Origin: Lactococcus ileimucosae
GTDB lineage: Bacteria > Bacillota > Bacilli > Lactobacillales > Streptococcaceae
DNA length: 64,000 nucleotides
Direction: 5' to 3'
NCBI RefSeq assembly: GCF_943193185.1
Contig: NZ_CALPDE010000006.1
Location: 22,703-86,702, forward strand
Below the pieces are notes generated by a model. The model was not told where the DNA came from. It worked only from the letters and a program-made list of their open reading frames with translations, and searched no databases. The translations under genes were made by a program, and so were the position numbers. Below are positions 9,623 through 18,220 of this stretch, one piece after another. Numbering within the stretch: the first letter of the stretch is position 1; every line of letters begins with the position of its first letter.

Positions 9623-10810
9623 ATGGCTAAAGAAGTTTACGATCGTAGCAAACCGCACGTAAATATTGGTACTATCGGACACGTTGACCATGGTAAAACT
9701 ACATTGTCAGCTGCTATTTCTAAAGTATTGGCAGATAAAGGTTTGGCTGCTCAAACTGACTTCGCATCAATCGATGCTGCGCCAGAAGAACGCGAACGTG
9801 GTATCACAATCAACACAGCTCACATCGAGTACTCTACTGACAAACGTCACTATGCTCACATCGATGCCCCAGGTCACGCGGACTACGTTAAAAACATGAT
9901 CACTGGTGCTGCTCAAATGGACGGTGCTATCCTTGTTGTTGCTGCAACTGATGGACCTATGCCACAAACACGTGAGCACATCTTGCTTTCACGTCAAGTT
10001 GGTGTTAAATACCTTATCGTATTTCTTAACAAAGCTGACCTTGTTGATGATGAAGAACTTATGGAACTTGTTGAGATGGAAGTACGTGACCTCTTGTCAG
10101 AATATGACTTCCCAGGTGACGATACTCCAGTAATTGCTGGTTCAGCTCTCGGTGCTTTGAACGGTGAACCTCAATGGGTTGCTAAAGTTGAAGAACTTAT
10201 GGATGTTGTTGATGAGTACATCCCAACTCCAGAACGTGATACTGACAAACCATTGTTGCTTCCAGTCGAAGACGTATTCTCAATCACTGGTCGTGGTACA
10301 GTTGCTTCAGGTCGTATCGAACGTGGTACTGTTAAAGTCAACGACGAAATTGAAATTGTTGGTATCAAAGAAGATACTAAGAAAGCTGTCGTTACTGGTA
10401 TCGAAATGTTCCGTAAAACACTTGAAGAAGGTCTTGCTGGAGATAACGTTGGTGTACTTCTTCGTGGTGTTCAACGTGACGAAATCGAACGTGGTCAAGT
10501 TATTGCTAAACCAGGTTCAATCACTCCACACACTAAATTTGAAGGTGAAGTTTACGTATTGAGCAAAGAAGAAGGCGGACGTCACACTCCATTCTTCGAT
10601 AACTACCGTCCTCAATTCTACTTCCACACAACTGACGTTACTGGTTCAGTTAAACTTCCAGAAGGTACTGAAATGGTAATGCCTGGTGATAACGTTCATA
10701 TCGACGTTGAACTTATCCACCCAGTTGCCATCGAAAAAGGAACTACTTTCTCTATCCGTGAAGGTGGACGTACTGTTGGTTCAGGTATCGTAGCTGAAAT
10801 CAAAGAATAA
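9623..10810 (+). CDS. tuf: Elongation factor Tu
   Basis: Translation GTPase of 395 residues that delivers aminoacyl-tRNA to the ribosome. The P-loop GHVDHGKT (about residues 19-26), [16 protein letters not shown] and the beta-barrel domains 2 and 3 are complete. Start ATG 9623 has AAAGGAG ten bases upstream; extending upstream would run into the -35 box. Codon use is strongly biased compared with neighbours, as expected for very high expression. It is monocistronic, with a strong promoter and its own terminator. Confidence 0.99.
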   Translation: MAKEVYDRSKPHVNIGTIGHVDHGKTTLSAAISKVLADKGLAAQTDFASIDAAPEERERGITINTAHIEYSTDKRHYAHIDAPGHADYVKNMITGAAQMDGAILVVAATDGPMPQTREHILLSRQVGVKYLIVFLNKADLVDDEELMELVEMEVRDLLSEYDFPGDDTPVIAGSALGALNGEPQWVAKVEELMDVVDEYIPTPERDTDKPLLLPVEDVFSITGRGTVASGRIERGTVKVNDEIEIVGIKEDTKKAVVTGIEMFRKTLEEGLAGDNVGVLLRGVQRDEIERGQVIAKPGSITPHTKFEGEVYVLSKEEGGRHTPFFDNYRPQFYFHTTDVTGSVKLPEGTEMVMPGDNVHIDVELIHPVAIEKGTTFSIREGGRTVGSGIVAEIKE

Positions 10811-10841
10811 TTTATAGAAATAATATTATTTCTTAAAAAAT

Positions 10842-10865
10842 CTCGCCTTTGGGTGAGTTTTTTTA
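10842..10865 (+). terminator. tuf terminator
   Basis: CTCGCC (10842-10847) pairs with GGTGAG (10852-10857) around a short loop, followed by a T-run, 31 bp after the tuf stop. Confidence 0.88.
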
Positions 10866-11072
10866 ATGCTTCTGTATTATCTATGGCGCTAGATGAAAAT
10901 CTACTATCATTTTTTGTAGAAAAAACCATAGAAATTCAGGAACTGCACTATTCTTCCTGAGGGGCGACACCACTAAATATTGTAGTGCTCAAATAAGTAA
11001 AAAGCTGCCCAAAGACAACTTTCTACCTATTTTACTGTAACTCTATTTTAGTGATGAGCACTGCAGGTTGAC

Positions 11073-11105
11073 AAAACCCGAGAAATTCTTTTTCTCGGGT
11101 TTTTC
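11073..11105. terminator. Bidirectional terminator
   Basis: AAAACCCGAGAAA (11073-11085) is matched by TTTCTCGGGTTTT about five bases later. The hairpin has A-runs and T-runs on the two sides, so it can stop both plus-strand read-through from tuf and the minus-strand cysteine desulfurase-DUF1831 unit. Confidence 0.88.
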
Positions 11106-11130
11106 AGCTGCTCTCAGAACTCAAGCGTTT

Positions 11131-11475
11131 TTATACTTCAGTCTTTATAAAAATGTCACGATCAACGAAAACATCCATTTGGAAGTAAAATTTGTCTTGA
11201 ATGATTTTACTAGCATTTTTAAAAATATTAACATTGCGTAAGCCTGATTTATCAGTGACTGACATTTTAAATCCAGTTAAATCAGGATTGATGATGATTT
11301 TTAAGAGGAAACCTTGTCCTGAATTTGGAACTTCCTCAAGTATCCGTTTGAATTCAAAATTTCCAACATTGTTTTGAACGAAGGTTGTATCTTTGAGTGT
11401 GAATTTTTTAACGTTATGTGACAACTTGTAGCTGTATTTGCAGTCTTCAAGATGTTTTTCAGTAATAAAAGCCAT
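11131..11475 (-). CDS. DUF1831 family protein
   Basis: A 114-residue soluble protein (starts MAFITEKHLEDCKYSYKLS). I recognise it by context and character as the DUF1831 protein that follows a NifS-like cysteine desulfurase in Lactobacillales. It begins two bases after the desulfurase stop, so the two are translationally coupled. A role as a partner in sulfur transfer is plausible but unproven. No catalytic motif stands out; one cysteine is present near residue 12. Confidence 0.75.
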   Translation of the reverse strand: MAFITEKHLEDCKYSYKLSHNVKKFTLKDTTFVQNNVGNFEFKRILEEVPNSGQGFLLKIIINPDLTGFKMSVTDKSGLRNVNIFKNASKIIQDKFYFQMDVFVDRDIFIKTEV

Positions 11476-11477
11476 AA

Positions 11478-12596
11478 TTATAATGCCCTTTCTTTTAATA
11501 GTTTAACAAAAGCGTGAACTTCATCTTCGGTAGTGAGTTCTGAAAAGGAAACACGGATATTTTCCTTAAGTTGAGGGGATTGACTTCCATACACCGCTTC
11601 AAGAACATGTGAGGGTTCTACTGTTCCTGCAGTACATGCTGAACCAGTTGAAATGGCTACTCCTGATAAATCAAGCTTTGTCAAAAGCAAATCATGGTTT
11701 CGTCCTGGAAAGCCAAGATTGACAACATGAGGCATGGAGGGACCGAACTCATGGGTATAACAATCTACATCTGAGAGATCTTGAAGTAGAAGAGATTTGA
11801 GTTTTTCGACATGTAAATAGTTGTTGTTCATGTTCTCGGTAGCCAGTTGTAAAGCCTTGGCCATGCCTATGAGAGAATGAAGATTTTCTGTACCTGCACG
11901 ACGTTTTTCTTCCTGCTCACCACCATGAATGATACTGTCAAACTGTAGTTTAGGGCGGTGATAGAGAAAGCCAACACCCTTGGGACCATGAAATTTGTGA
12001 CCACTAGCGGAGAGAAAATCTATTTTCAACTCTTCAGGATATACAGGGATTTTTCCTATGGCCTGCACCGCATCAACATGAAAGGCTGCTTGATGATTTT
12101 CTAAAAGTTGCCCGACTTCCCTAATGGGAAGCAGCTGACCGGTTTCATTGTTGGCCATCATCATGGATACAAGAAGTGTATCTTCACGAAGTAGATTTTT
12201 AATCAAATGAGCAGGAAAAGAACCGTCATGTTGCGGGCGAACAAAGGTAACATCAAAGCCATAACGGCTTTTTAAGTAGTTAAGTGCATTAAGTACAGAA
12301 GGATGTTCTATCGCTGTAGTAATGATATGTTTCCCTTTTTGGCGGTTAGCTAAGGCGTAACCAATCAGGGCAGTCGAATTTGATTCGCTTCCACCAGAAG
12401 TGAATGTGATTGTGCCAGGGGGGACATGTAGTGCTTGTGCTACCGTTTCACGTGCTTGACGCACAATTTGACTTGCTTGACGCCCAAAACGATGTGTACT
12501 GGAAGGGTTGCCAAAGTTGTTTACGAGAACGTCGGTCATAGCTTCAACAACTTCAGGGAGTAGGGGCGTTGTTGCGGCATTGTCTAGGTATATGAT
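11478..12596 (-). CDS. Cysteine desulfurase (NifS/IscS-like), noncanonical start
   Basis: PLP enzyme that removes sulfur from cysteine as a protein persulfide for Fe-S clusters or tRNA thiolation. GHKFHGPKG (near residue 197) holds the PLP lysine, and STGSACTAG (near residue 318) holds the catalytic cysteine. The conserved N-terminus YLDNAATTPLLPEVVEAM is encoded in frame upstream of the first ATG (12539). An in-frame TAG at 12624-12626 and the complete absence of ATG, GTG, TTG or CTG between leave only AUC (12596) or AUA (12593) as the start; GGAAAGAGAGGG lies seven bases before the AUC. With AUC the protein has 372 residues. Starting at ATG 12539 would remove the conserved N-terminus. Confidence 0.85.
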   Translation of the reverse strand: MIYLDNAATTPLLPEVVEAMTDVLVNNFGNPSSTHRFGRQASQIVRQARETVAQALHVPPGTITFTSGGSESNSTALIGYALANRQKGKHIITTAIEHPSVLNALNYLKSRYGFDVTFVRPQHDGSFPAHLIKNLLREDTLLVSMMMANNETGQLLPIREVGQLLENHQAAFHVDAVQAIGKIPVYPEELKIDFLSASGHKFHGPKGVGFLYHRPKLQFDSIIHGGEQEEKRRAGTENLHSLIGMAKALQLATENMNNNYLHVEKLKSLLLQDLSDVDCYTHEFGPSMPHVVNLGFPGRNHDLLLTKLDLSGVAISTGSACTAGTVEPSHVLEAVYGSQSPQLKENIRVSFSELTTEDEVHAFVKLLKERAL

Positions 12597-12850
12597 TGAG
12601 AATCCCTCTCTTTCCGTCTTATTCTAAAACCTTATTTTAAAAGCTTTTTAGAGATTTTGAATTTCTTCTAAAATCATAAGTTTCCATTACTTCTATCTTA
12701 CCATGTTTTACTCTTTTTGTCTGTAATTCAAACATATTACATAGAAACTTCATAGAAAATGGATAAAATTTCATTGGAAGTGAAAATTTCATTCAGAAAT
12801 CATTAGTTCTTTCAAAAGGCAAATGTTATTATAGAACAAAGGGGGAATTT

Positions 12851-13537
12851 ATGTCAATCATTGGTGTGAAGATAGATAAACAGTTTATCAAGGATTTAAT
12901 TGTTCTTATTATTGGAGTAGGGTTTTATATTTTATCGGTGAGGCTTTTTGTAATACCTAACTATTTAGCCAGCAATGGTATTGCCGGTTTTTCGGTATTT
13001 GTCGACTTTGTTTTTGGAATAAACCCTGCCTTGACTTTTTTTGTTGTTAATATCCCCTTGTTTCTCTTTGGCTGGAAACTTCTAAGTCGGCGGGAATTGC
13101 TTCTTAGTATCCCAGGAGCGGCGGCTATGAGTTTATGGATGCTGATTTATGAAGCCATGGGAATTGATGGCTTCCAGTTCAGTCAAATTATCTTTGCAGG
13201 AATATCGGATGGCATTTTGTCAGGCATAGGAGCAGGACTGGTCGTTGTATCTGAAGGAACTTTTGGAGGTTCGATACTTCTGAGTCGTATCATGGAAGAC
13301 CGCTGGGAATTTACCATTGATCGTGTACTTTTCGGTATTGATGTTGTCGTTATGGGGCTCTCTTTGGTAACTTACTTGGCCTTTCCTAATTTTGCAGTTA
13401 CTCTACTTTCTTGTTATATCTTTAGTAAAGTGACACGTTTTATTGGGAGAAAAGACTATCGTGACAAAGTTTTAGATAAACTGTATTTTAATATTTTTAG
13501 ACGGGAGAGGAGAGAAAAAGAAGAAAGAGATTCATAA
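12851..13537 (+). CDS. YitT family membrane protein, short form
   Basis: Membrane protein of 228 residues with about five hydrophobic segments in the first 190 residues and a basic C-terminal tail (RRERREKEERDS). Motifs such as NYLASNGIAGFSVF, VVSEGTFGGSILLSRI and DRVLFGIDV are typical of the YitT/DUF161 family. Most family members carry an extra C-terminal DUF2179 domain, which is missing here. The start follows GGGGGAATTT. It appears monocistronic, and a bidirectional hairpin lies about 85 bp downstream. Its transport substrate is unknown. Confidence 0.85.
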   Translation: MSIIGVKIDKQFIKDLIVLIIGVGFYILSVRLFVIPNYLASNGIAGFSVFVDFVFGINPALTFFVVNIPLFLFGWKLLSRRELLLSIPGAAAMSLWMLIYEAMGIDGFQFSQIIFAGISDGILSGIGAGLVVVSEGTFGGSILLSRIMEDRWEFTIDRVLFGIDVVVMGLSLVTYLAFPNFAVTLLSCYIFSKVTRFIGRKDYRDKVLDKLYFNIFRRERREKEERDS

Positions 13538-13614
13538 ACACATTGTGTAATGGAGGAGCTGATTCTGTTGGAAAGGGTTGGGGCTAAAAATATTGATTTT
13601 TAGGTAAAAGCAAA

Positions 13615-13658
13615 AATAAAACACGCTTAATTTGCTAAGCGTGTGATTAAACGTTTTT
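13615..13658. terminator. Bidirectional terminator between yitT and DUF956 genes
   Basis: ACACGCTTA (13621-13629) pairs perfectly with TAAGCGTGT (13636-13644). A-rich and T-rich flanks lie on both sides, so it can serve the convergent yitT-type and DUF956 genes. Confidence 0.8.
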
Positions 13659-13743
13659 ATTTTCGAGACTTTTGTTCCAACCTTTCTTATGATGTCTTGC
13701 GTTTAAGAAAGATTATGTCATGCTTCTCTTAAAGCAGGAACTT

Positions 13744-14124
13744 TTATTTCTTTTTGCGGCGAAAAAGGCTGAAGAATCTATCGAAAAATCCTTTCTGACG
13801 AACTACTTTTTCATTTCCGATATATTGACGAATATATTTAAGGACAGTGCCAGAATCTTTTGTGGCAAAGCGCACACGTTGTTCATTGCGGAAGACGATG
13901 ATAAACTGACGTCCAATTTTAACTTTTCCTTTTCGTGAAACGGAAACATCGCCTTCTACACGTTTAATAGAGGCCCAAGGGAATTGCATGTTTTTTTCAA
14001 CATTTGCATCATTGAAGAACTCAAAAGCTCTATCTCCAATCATAATTTTACCGTATTCAGCAAAACCTAAGTAAGCGATAGCTGATGTGGTAAAGTCTAC
14101 CTTAGTATTAAGTGATTGTGCCAA
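13744..14124 (-). CDS. DUF956 family protein (ManO-like)
   Basis: A 126-residue protein beginning AQSLNTKVDFTTSAIAYLG, with YGKIMIGDRAFEFFND and a basic C-terminus (FRRKKK). This is the DUF956 family, found beside mannose PTS operons in Lactobacillales and sometimes called ManO. It starts at TTG 14124 with AGGAGCAC upstream. It lies downstream of the PTS operon on the same strand, but beyond the operon terminator, so it is probably expressed by read-through or its own promoter. The role is not established. Confidence 0.85.
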   Translation of the reverse strand: MAQSLNTKVDFTTSAIAYLGFAEYGKIMIGDRAFEFFNDANVEKNMQFPWASIKRVEGDVSVSRKGKVKIGRQFIIVFRNEQRVRFATKDSGTVLKYIRQYIGNEKVVRQKGFFDRFFSLFRRKKK

Positions 14125-14180
14125 TTTTTAGTGCTCCTAACGATAGTTAATATCTTTATTATAACAAAAATAATCTTATT

Positions 14181-14210
14181 AAAAAATCGCCGCTAAGACA
14201 CGACGATTTT
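14181..14210 (-). terminator. Terminator of the mannose PTS operon
   Basis: On the minus strand an eight-base-pair stem (14201-14208 with 14185-14192, one G-U pair) is followed by a T-run (A-run at 14181-14186 on the plus strand), 20 bp after the IID stop. Confidence 0.85.
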
Positions 14211-14230
14211 GTTCTTGTTTTACAATCTTA

Positions 14231-15328
14231 TTAAGCAAGACCTGCAACGTGAAGGATGATACCAAGAACGAACATACCCATGATGATGAACAATGGAGCA
14301 TTTTTGTTTTTCCATTTGCGTAAGATCCAAAGAACAAGGAAAGTCAAGAGTAATGCGATAAATCCAGGAATTAATGAATTAAACACGTCTTGGAGAGATT
14401 GTGTTTGTTCTGGGCTCAAGCCAAGGCCAGATGATACTTGACCTAAGATATGGCTTAATGTAGAACCATCAATCGCGTTAAGTTGATCTACAGTGACATA
14501 ATGTGCGAAACCGTCTTGACCTGCAACACCGTTACCTACGATGTTACCTGCTTGGTCTAACCAATCAAACTTCGCAACACCGTCAGGTGTTGTACCAGTT
14601 TGAGCACCTTGGACCACAACATTACCTGCTTTATCCAGCCATTCACCAACGTATGCACCGTCTGCTAAAGGTTTAGAAGGAAGCATTGCGTTAGGACCAG
14701 TGAAGCTGATGTTAACCCAACGTTGAATCAAGACACCAAGGATGAACATACCAAGGATAGATGCACCTTTAGTAATTTGTTGAAGCATACCACCACCGAG
14801 GTCGCTAGTGATTGCAGTCCCTTGTTTGTAACCAAACTCTTGTGTATACCATAAGAAAGCGATACGGATTGCATTCCAAACAACGAAGAAGAAGATTGGA
14901 GCAATGATAGAACCACCAGTTGCAAGTGATGCAGCGATGGCACCAACGATAGGACGTACTGTGAACCAGAAGACAGGGTCACCGATACCAGCAAGAGGTC
15001 CCATCATACCGACTTTCACACCTTGGATAGCTGCTTCGTCGATTTCGACACCATTAGCGATTTCTTCTTCAAGGGCCAATGTAACACCGACGATAGGTGC
15101 AGCTACATATGGGTGAGTATTGAAGAACTCCATGTGGCGTTTCAAAGCTTCTTTAGCTTCTTCAGAACCTGGTTTGTAGAACTGCTTCAATGCTGGGATG
15201 ATTGAGTAGAGGAACCCAAGGTTTTGCATACGTTCGTAGTTCCAAGAACCTTGAAGGAACATTGAACGGAACATAACGCTTAAACGAGTGTTTTTAGAAA
15301 GGCTAAACTTTTTATTTGTATTTTCCAT
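14231..15328 (-). CDS. ptnD: PTS mannose/glucose transporter IID component with extended extracellular insertion
   Basis: Membrane component of the Man-family phosphotransferase system, working with IIC to import glucose or mannose. LQGSWNYERMQNLGF and GPLAGIGDPVFW are family hallmarks. At 365 residues it is about 60 longer than the usual roughly 305. The surplus lies at about residues 208-292, between two membrane-proximal segments, and holds two imperfect repeats (GEWLDKAGNVV and FDWLDQAGNIV). The IID outer region is known to be part of the receptor for class IIa and related bacteriocins, so this loop may matter for bacteriocin or phage sensitivity. C-terminal membrane helices are intact. 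It is the last gene of the operon. Confidence 0.93.
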   Translation of the reverse strand: MENTNKKFSLSKNTRLSVMFRSMFLQGSWNYERMQNLGFLYSIIPALKQFYKPGSEEAKEALKRHMEFFNTHPYVAAPIVGVTLALEEEIANGVEIDEAAIQGVKVGMMGPLAGIGDPVFWFTVRPIVGAIAASLATGGSIIAPIFFFVVWNAIRIAFLWYTQEFGYKQGTAITSDLGGGMLQQITKGASILGMFILGVLIQRWVNISFTGPNAMLPSKPLADGAYVGEWLDKAGNVVVQGAQTGTTPDGVAKFDWLDQAGNIVGNGVAGQDGFAHYVTVDQLNAIDGSTLSHILGQVSSGLGLSPEQTQSLQDVFNSLIPGFIALLLTFLVLWILRKWKNKNAPLFIIMGMFVLGIILHVAGLA

Positions 15329-15350
15329 TTTTATAAAATCTCCTTCCTAA

Positions 15351-16154
15351 TTAGTAATCATTGAGAATATCGCCGATTGGGTCACCGCTTGAAGCAGCAG
15401 TTCCACCGTTACCAGCGTTATTAGAAAGATTGAGGTAGATAAGAGCGATAACAACACCAAGGATACCCATACCGATCAAAGTGATTGAAGAAAGTGGTGC
15501 GAGTACAAATCCGAGGAAGAAGAATGGCCATAGCTCTTTAGTTGCCATGAGGTTGATAACCATTGCGTAACCAACAACAACAACCATACCACCACCTACA
15601 GCAAGCCCTTTAGATACCCAATCAGGAATTGAGTTCAAGGCAGCAGTTACTGTTTCAGCAGGGATAGCAAGGATGATTGCAGCAGGGATAGCAATACGCA
15701 AACCTTGAAGAAGGAGTGCGAACATGTGCCAACCAGCGACACCTGAGTAAGAACCTTTTTCAGCAGCAGCATCCGCTAAGTGAACGATACCAACTGAGAG
15801 GAAACGAACCAAAGTAGTAAGTACGAGACCAGCAGTTGCCAACAAGATAGCAGCAGGTACGATAACACCAGTGATGTGTGTCAAGTCGAAGTTACCACCT
15901 TGAACCATCAAGATAGCAGAAGCAACAGAAGCGAGTGCAGCATCAGGTGCGACAGCGGCACCAACGTTAGCCCAACCGAGGGCGATCATTTGCAATGAAC
16001 CACCCAAGATAATCCCTGCAGCCATGTGACCAGTAGCGATACCGATCAATGAGCAGGCAATAATTGGTTGGTGAAATTGCCATTGGTCCAAGATACCTTC
16101 AAGTCCAGCTAAGAACGCGAAGATAAGAACTAAAATGATTGAAATAATACTCAT
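15351..16154 (-). CDS. ptnC: PTS mannose/glucose transporter IIC component
   Basis: Polytopic membrane protein of 267 residues, almost entirely hydrophobic, from the Man-PTS IIC family. GILDQWQFHQPIIACSLIG and GGSLQMIALGWANVGAAVAP are strongly conserved signatures. Together with IID it forms the sugar channel. It lies between ptnAB and ptnD with gaps of 30 and 22 bp, each with a ribosome site, and shares their promoter upstream of ptnAB. Confidence 0.96.
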   Translation of the reverse strand: MSIISIILVLIFAFLAGLEGILDQWQFHQPIIACSLIGIATGHMAAGIILGGSLQMIALGWANVGAAVAPDAALASVASAILMVQGGNFDLTHITGVIVPAAILLATAGLVLTTLVRFLSVGIVHLADAAAEKGSYSGVAGWHMFALLLQGLRIAIPAAIILAIPAETVTAALNSIPDWVSKGLAVGGGMVVVVGYAMVINLMATKELWPFFFLGFVLAPLSSITLIGMGILGVVIALIYLNLSNNAGNGGTAASSGDPIGDILNDY

Positions 16155-16184
16155 TTTATAAATTTCTCCTAATAATATTTAATT

Positions 16185-17174
16185 TTACTTAACATCTGCT
16201 TTGTTAATCAAAGCAAACAAGTCAGATTTAGAATCGTTAGGGACTTTACGAACGTCAAACTGAACGCCGAGATCACGTAACTTTTCAAAAGCGGCAACAT
16301 CATCTTTGTTGACAGATAATACGGAGTTAAGCATTGTTTTACCTGTGCTGTGTGCCATAGAACCCACGTTAAGTGTAGTTATAGGAACACCACCTTCGAT
16401 AGCAGCCAGTGCATCTTGAGGAGTTTCAAACAAGAGAAGTGCTTTAGTTTCACCAAAACGTGGGTCTTTAGCAACTTCAATCATTTTCTTGATAGGTACA
16501 ACATTGGCTTTGACACCTGGAGGAGCAGCTTGTGTGATGAGTGTTTTACGCATCTCATCTTTGGCTACAGCATCAGAAACAACAATGATACGGTTTGCTT
16601 TTGAATCTGGTGTCCAAGCAGTTGCAACTTGACCGTGGAGAAGGCGTGAGTCGATGCGGGCAAGGTTGATTTTAATCTTACCGTCACCAATAACAGTACC
16701 TTCTGGGATAGCGGCAGCCGATACACCAGCTTCAGCTGGAGCAGCGCTTTCTTCAGCAGGATTGAGCTCTTCTGGCAATGCTTTAATACCAGCTTTCGCT
16801 TCCTTAATAATATTTGCTGCAACTTGTTCAACACCTGCAGAAGCATCCATCATGCGTTCTGTATAGGCTTGAATAAGCATTGGCAAGTTGAGGCCTGTGA
16901 TGATAGCTACCTTACGCTCTGGGTTTGCACCCATCACTGCACTTGCTTGGTTGAAGGGAGAACCGCTCCACAAGTCAGCAAGGACAAGGACTTCATCTTC
17001 AGCATCAAATGTTGCGATAGCGGCTTCGATCTTGGCACGCAAGTCATCTGGTCCTTCGTTAGGCATGAAAGTGACGGCTTGTACTTTCTCTTGCTCACCG
17101 AAGATCATTGAACCAGATTGCTTGATGCCTGCGGCGAATTCACCGTGGCTCGCAATAACAATTCCGATACTCAA
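16185..17174 (-). CDS. ptnAB: PTS mannose/glucose transporter IIAB component
   Basis: Cytoplasmic phosphotransfer protein of 329 residues joining IIA and IIB. The IIA domain begins [15 protein letters not shown] with the phospho-histidine at residue 10. An Ala/Pro/Glu linker around residues 135-165 leads to IIB, whose phospho-histidine is in [15 protein letters not shown] (near residue 178). Translation starts at TTG 17174, supported by AAAGGAGGT eight bases upstream. It is the first gene of the operon; its promoter overlaps two cre-like sites, pointing to CcpA control. Confidence 0.95.
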   Translation of the reverse strand: MSIGIVIASHGEFAAGIKQSGSMIFGEQEKVQAVTFMPNEGPDDLRAKIEAAIATFDAEDEVLVLADLWSGSPFNQASAVMGANPERKVAIITGLNLPMLIQAYTERMMDASAGVEQVAANIIKEAKAGIKALPEELNPAEESAAPAEAGVSAAAIPEGTVIGDGKIKINLARIDSRLLHGQVATAWTPDSKANRIIVVSDAVAKDEMRKTLITQAAPPGVKANVVPIKKMIEVAKDPRFGETKALLLFETPQDALAAIEGGVPITTLNVGSMAHSTGKTMLNSVLSVNKDDVAAFEKLRDLGVQFDVRKVPNDSKSDLFALINKADVK

Positions 17175-17222
17175 TTGAGTAACCTCCTTTAAGTTTTTAT
17201 ATAATATAATTATTACTGTCTT

Positions 17223-17276
17223 AGTGTACTATAAACTGAAAACATTTGCAAGGATTTATGAAACTGGTTTCATAAA
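17223..17276 (-). promoter_or_regulatory. ptn promoter with two cre-like sites
   Basis: Reading the minus strand, TTGCAA (17246-17251), a 17 bp spacer and TACACT (17223-17228) form a promoter about 50 bp upstream of ptnAB. One cre-like sequence (17237-17250, TGCAAATGTTTTCA) overlaps the -35 box and departs from TGNAANCGNWNNCA at one position. Upstream, TGAAACTGGTTTCA (17259-17272) is the core of a 10-bp-arm inverted repeat at 17255-17276 and is also one base from the consensus. CcpA is the likely binder. Confidence 0.7.
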
Positions 17277-17423
17277 TCTGTCATTTTAATTTAAAAAATG
17301 AAAACAAAAAAACTTATGCAACAAACATAAGCTATATATACATGAAGAAGACATGTTTGACATCACAAAATAGTTAGAAAAAGGAGTAATTTTATGATAA
17401 AATGAATATCAGAGTTTAAGATT

Positions 17424-17627
17424 TTAAGATTTGATAATCTTTATTGCAGCCGTTGGACAAGCCTTAGCTGCACTTATTATTTTATCATCAAAAATATATT
17501 TTTCTTCAAGTTTGTCTGAATTATTTAATTTAACGATACCATTATCATGGTAGTCGAAGACATCTGGGGCGTGTAAATAGCAAAGACCGCATGCGATACA
17601 GTTTTCTGGTATTATGTTTATTTTCAT
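17424..17627 (-). CDS. fer: Single-cluster 4Fe-4S ferredoxin
   Basis: A 67-residue electron carrier. CIACGLC (cysteines near residues 10, 13 and 16) and the distant CPTAAI (near residue 57) supply the four ligands of one 4Fe-4S cluster, and the acidic middle (LEEKYIFDD) is typical of Bacillus-type ferredoxins. It is divergent from the LysM-cmk unit, with 45 bp between starts, an arrangement also remembered from L. lactis. Redox partners are not indicated by the neighbours. Confidence 0.92.
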   Translation of the reverse strand: MKINIIPENCIACGLCYLHAPDVFDYHDNGIVKLNNSDKLEEKYIFDDKIISAAKACPTAAIKIIKS

Positions 17628-17672
17628 AAATTGATGATAATATAAAAAGATTAAAAAGGAAAGGAAAAAGTT

Positions 17673-18185
17673 GTGGCAGAAAAAGAACCATGGGACAAAG
17701 AAATCTACAAAGCCATGCGTGAGGATTCTGAGAGGAGACGTTCAGGTGGAAAGGGGAAGAAGCAGAGCAGTAATAAGTCATTAACTTCGCGAGCTTTGAC
17801 CTTTACCGTGGTTACAATGTTCTTGTTGGTTGGCTTTATGATTGCCTTTATTCTTTGGAATAATCAAACGCAACAAAGTGGAGGCTTTGCTCAGGAAACG
17901 TCAGAAAAGAAAGTGGATCAAAATGGCGAACAGCAAGCAGAGCAAAACACTGGAGAAGTTAAGCCAGAAGAAAGTACAACTGTTCCCTCAGAAACGCCAG
18001 AAGATTCTTCAGCTGAAGAAGGAGCAACCTATACGATTGTAGCTGGAGATGATCCAAGTAAGATAGCTGCTAAAACTGGAGTGGACTGGTCCGTTATCGC
18101 GCGTCTCAACAATATCTCAGCAACGGGCTATAATGCAGATGGTTCGGCAATATCACCTGGGCAAGTGTTGAAACTAAAAGAATAA
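17673..18185 (+). CDS. Membrane-anchored LysM protein (SAG1386/EF1546-like)
   Basis: A 170-residue protein with a charged cytoplasmic N-terminus (AEKEPWDKEIYKAMRED), one transmembrane helix at about residues 45-67 and a Glu/Gln-rich extracellular stalk. A C-terminal LysM-like fold runs from about residue 121 (TYTIVAGDDPSKIAAKTGVD, then ISPGQVLKLKE). It probably binds peptidoglycan from the membrane side. GTG 17673 is the start, with AAAGGAAAA upstream. The same family precedes cmk in streptococci and enterococci, which supports the assignment. Confidence 0.87.
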   Translation: MAEKEPWDKEIYKAMREDSERRRSGGKGKKQSSNKSLTSRALTFTVVTMFLLVGFMIAFILWNNQTQQSGGFAQETSEKKVDQNGEQQAEQNTGEVKPEESTTVPSETPEDSSAEEGATYTIVAGDDPSKIAAKTGVDWSVIARLNNISATGYNADGSAISPGQVLKLKE

Positions 18186-18220
18186 TGAAATATTGAAAGT
18201 AATGTGAATAGGAAAGAAAC

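Noticed and set aside
9767..10498. Minus-strand ORFs inside tuf
   Set aside because: They arise from the strongly biased codon use of tuf and lack ribosome sites or recognisable motifs.
13720..13938. Plus-strand 72-codon ORF
   Set aside because: It is antisense to the DUF956 gene and has no ribosome site or family features.
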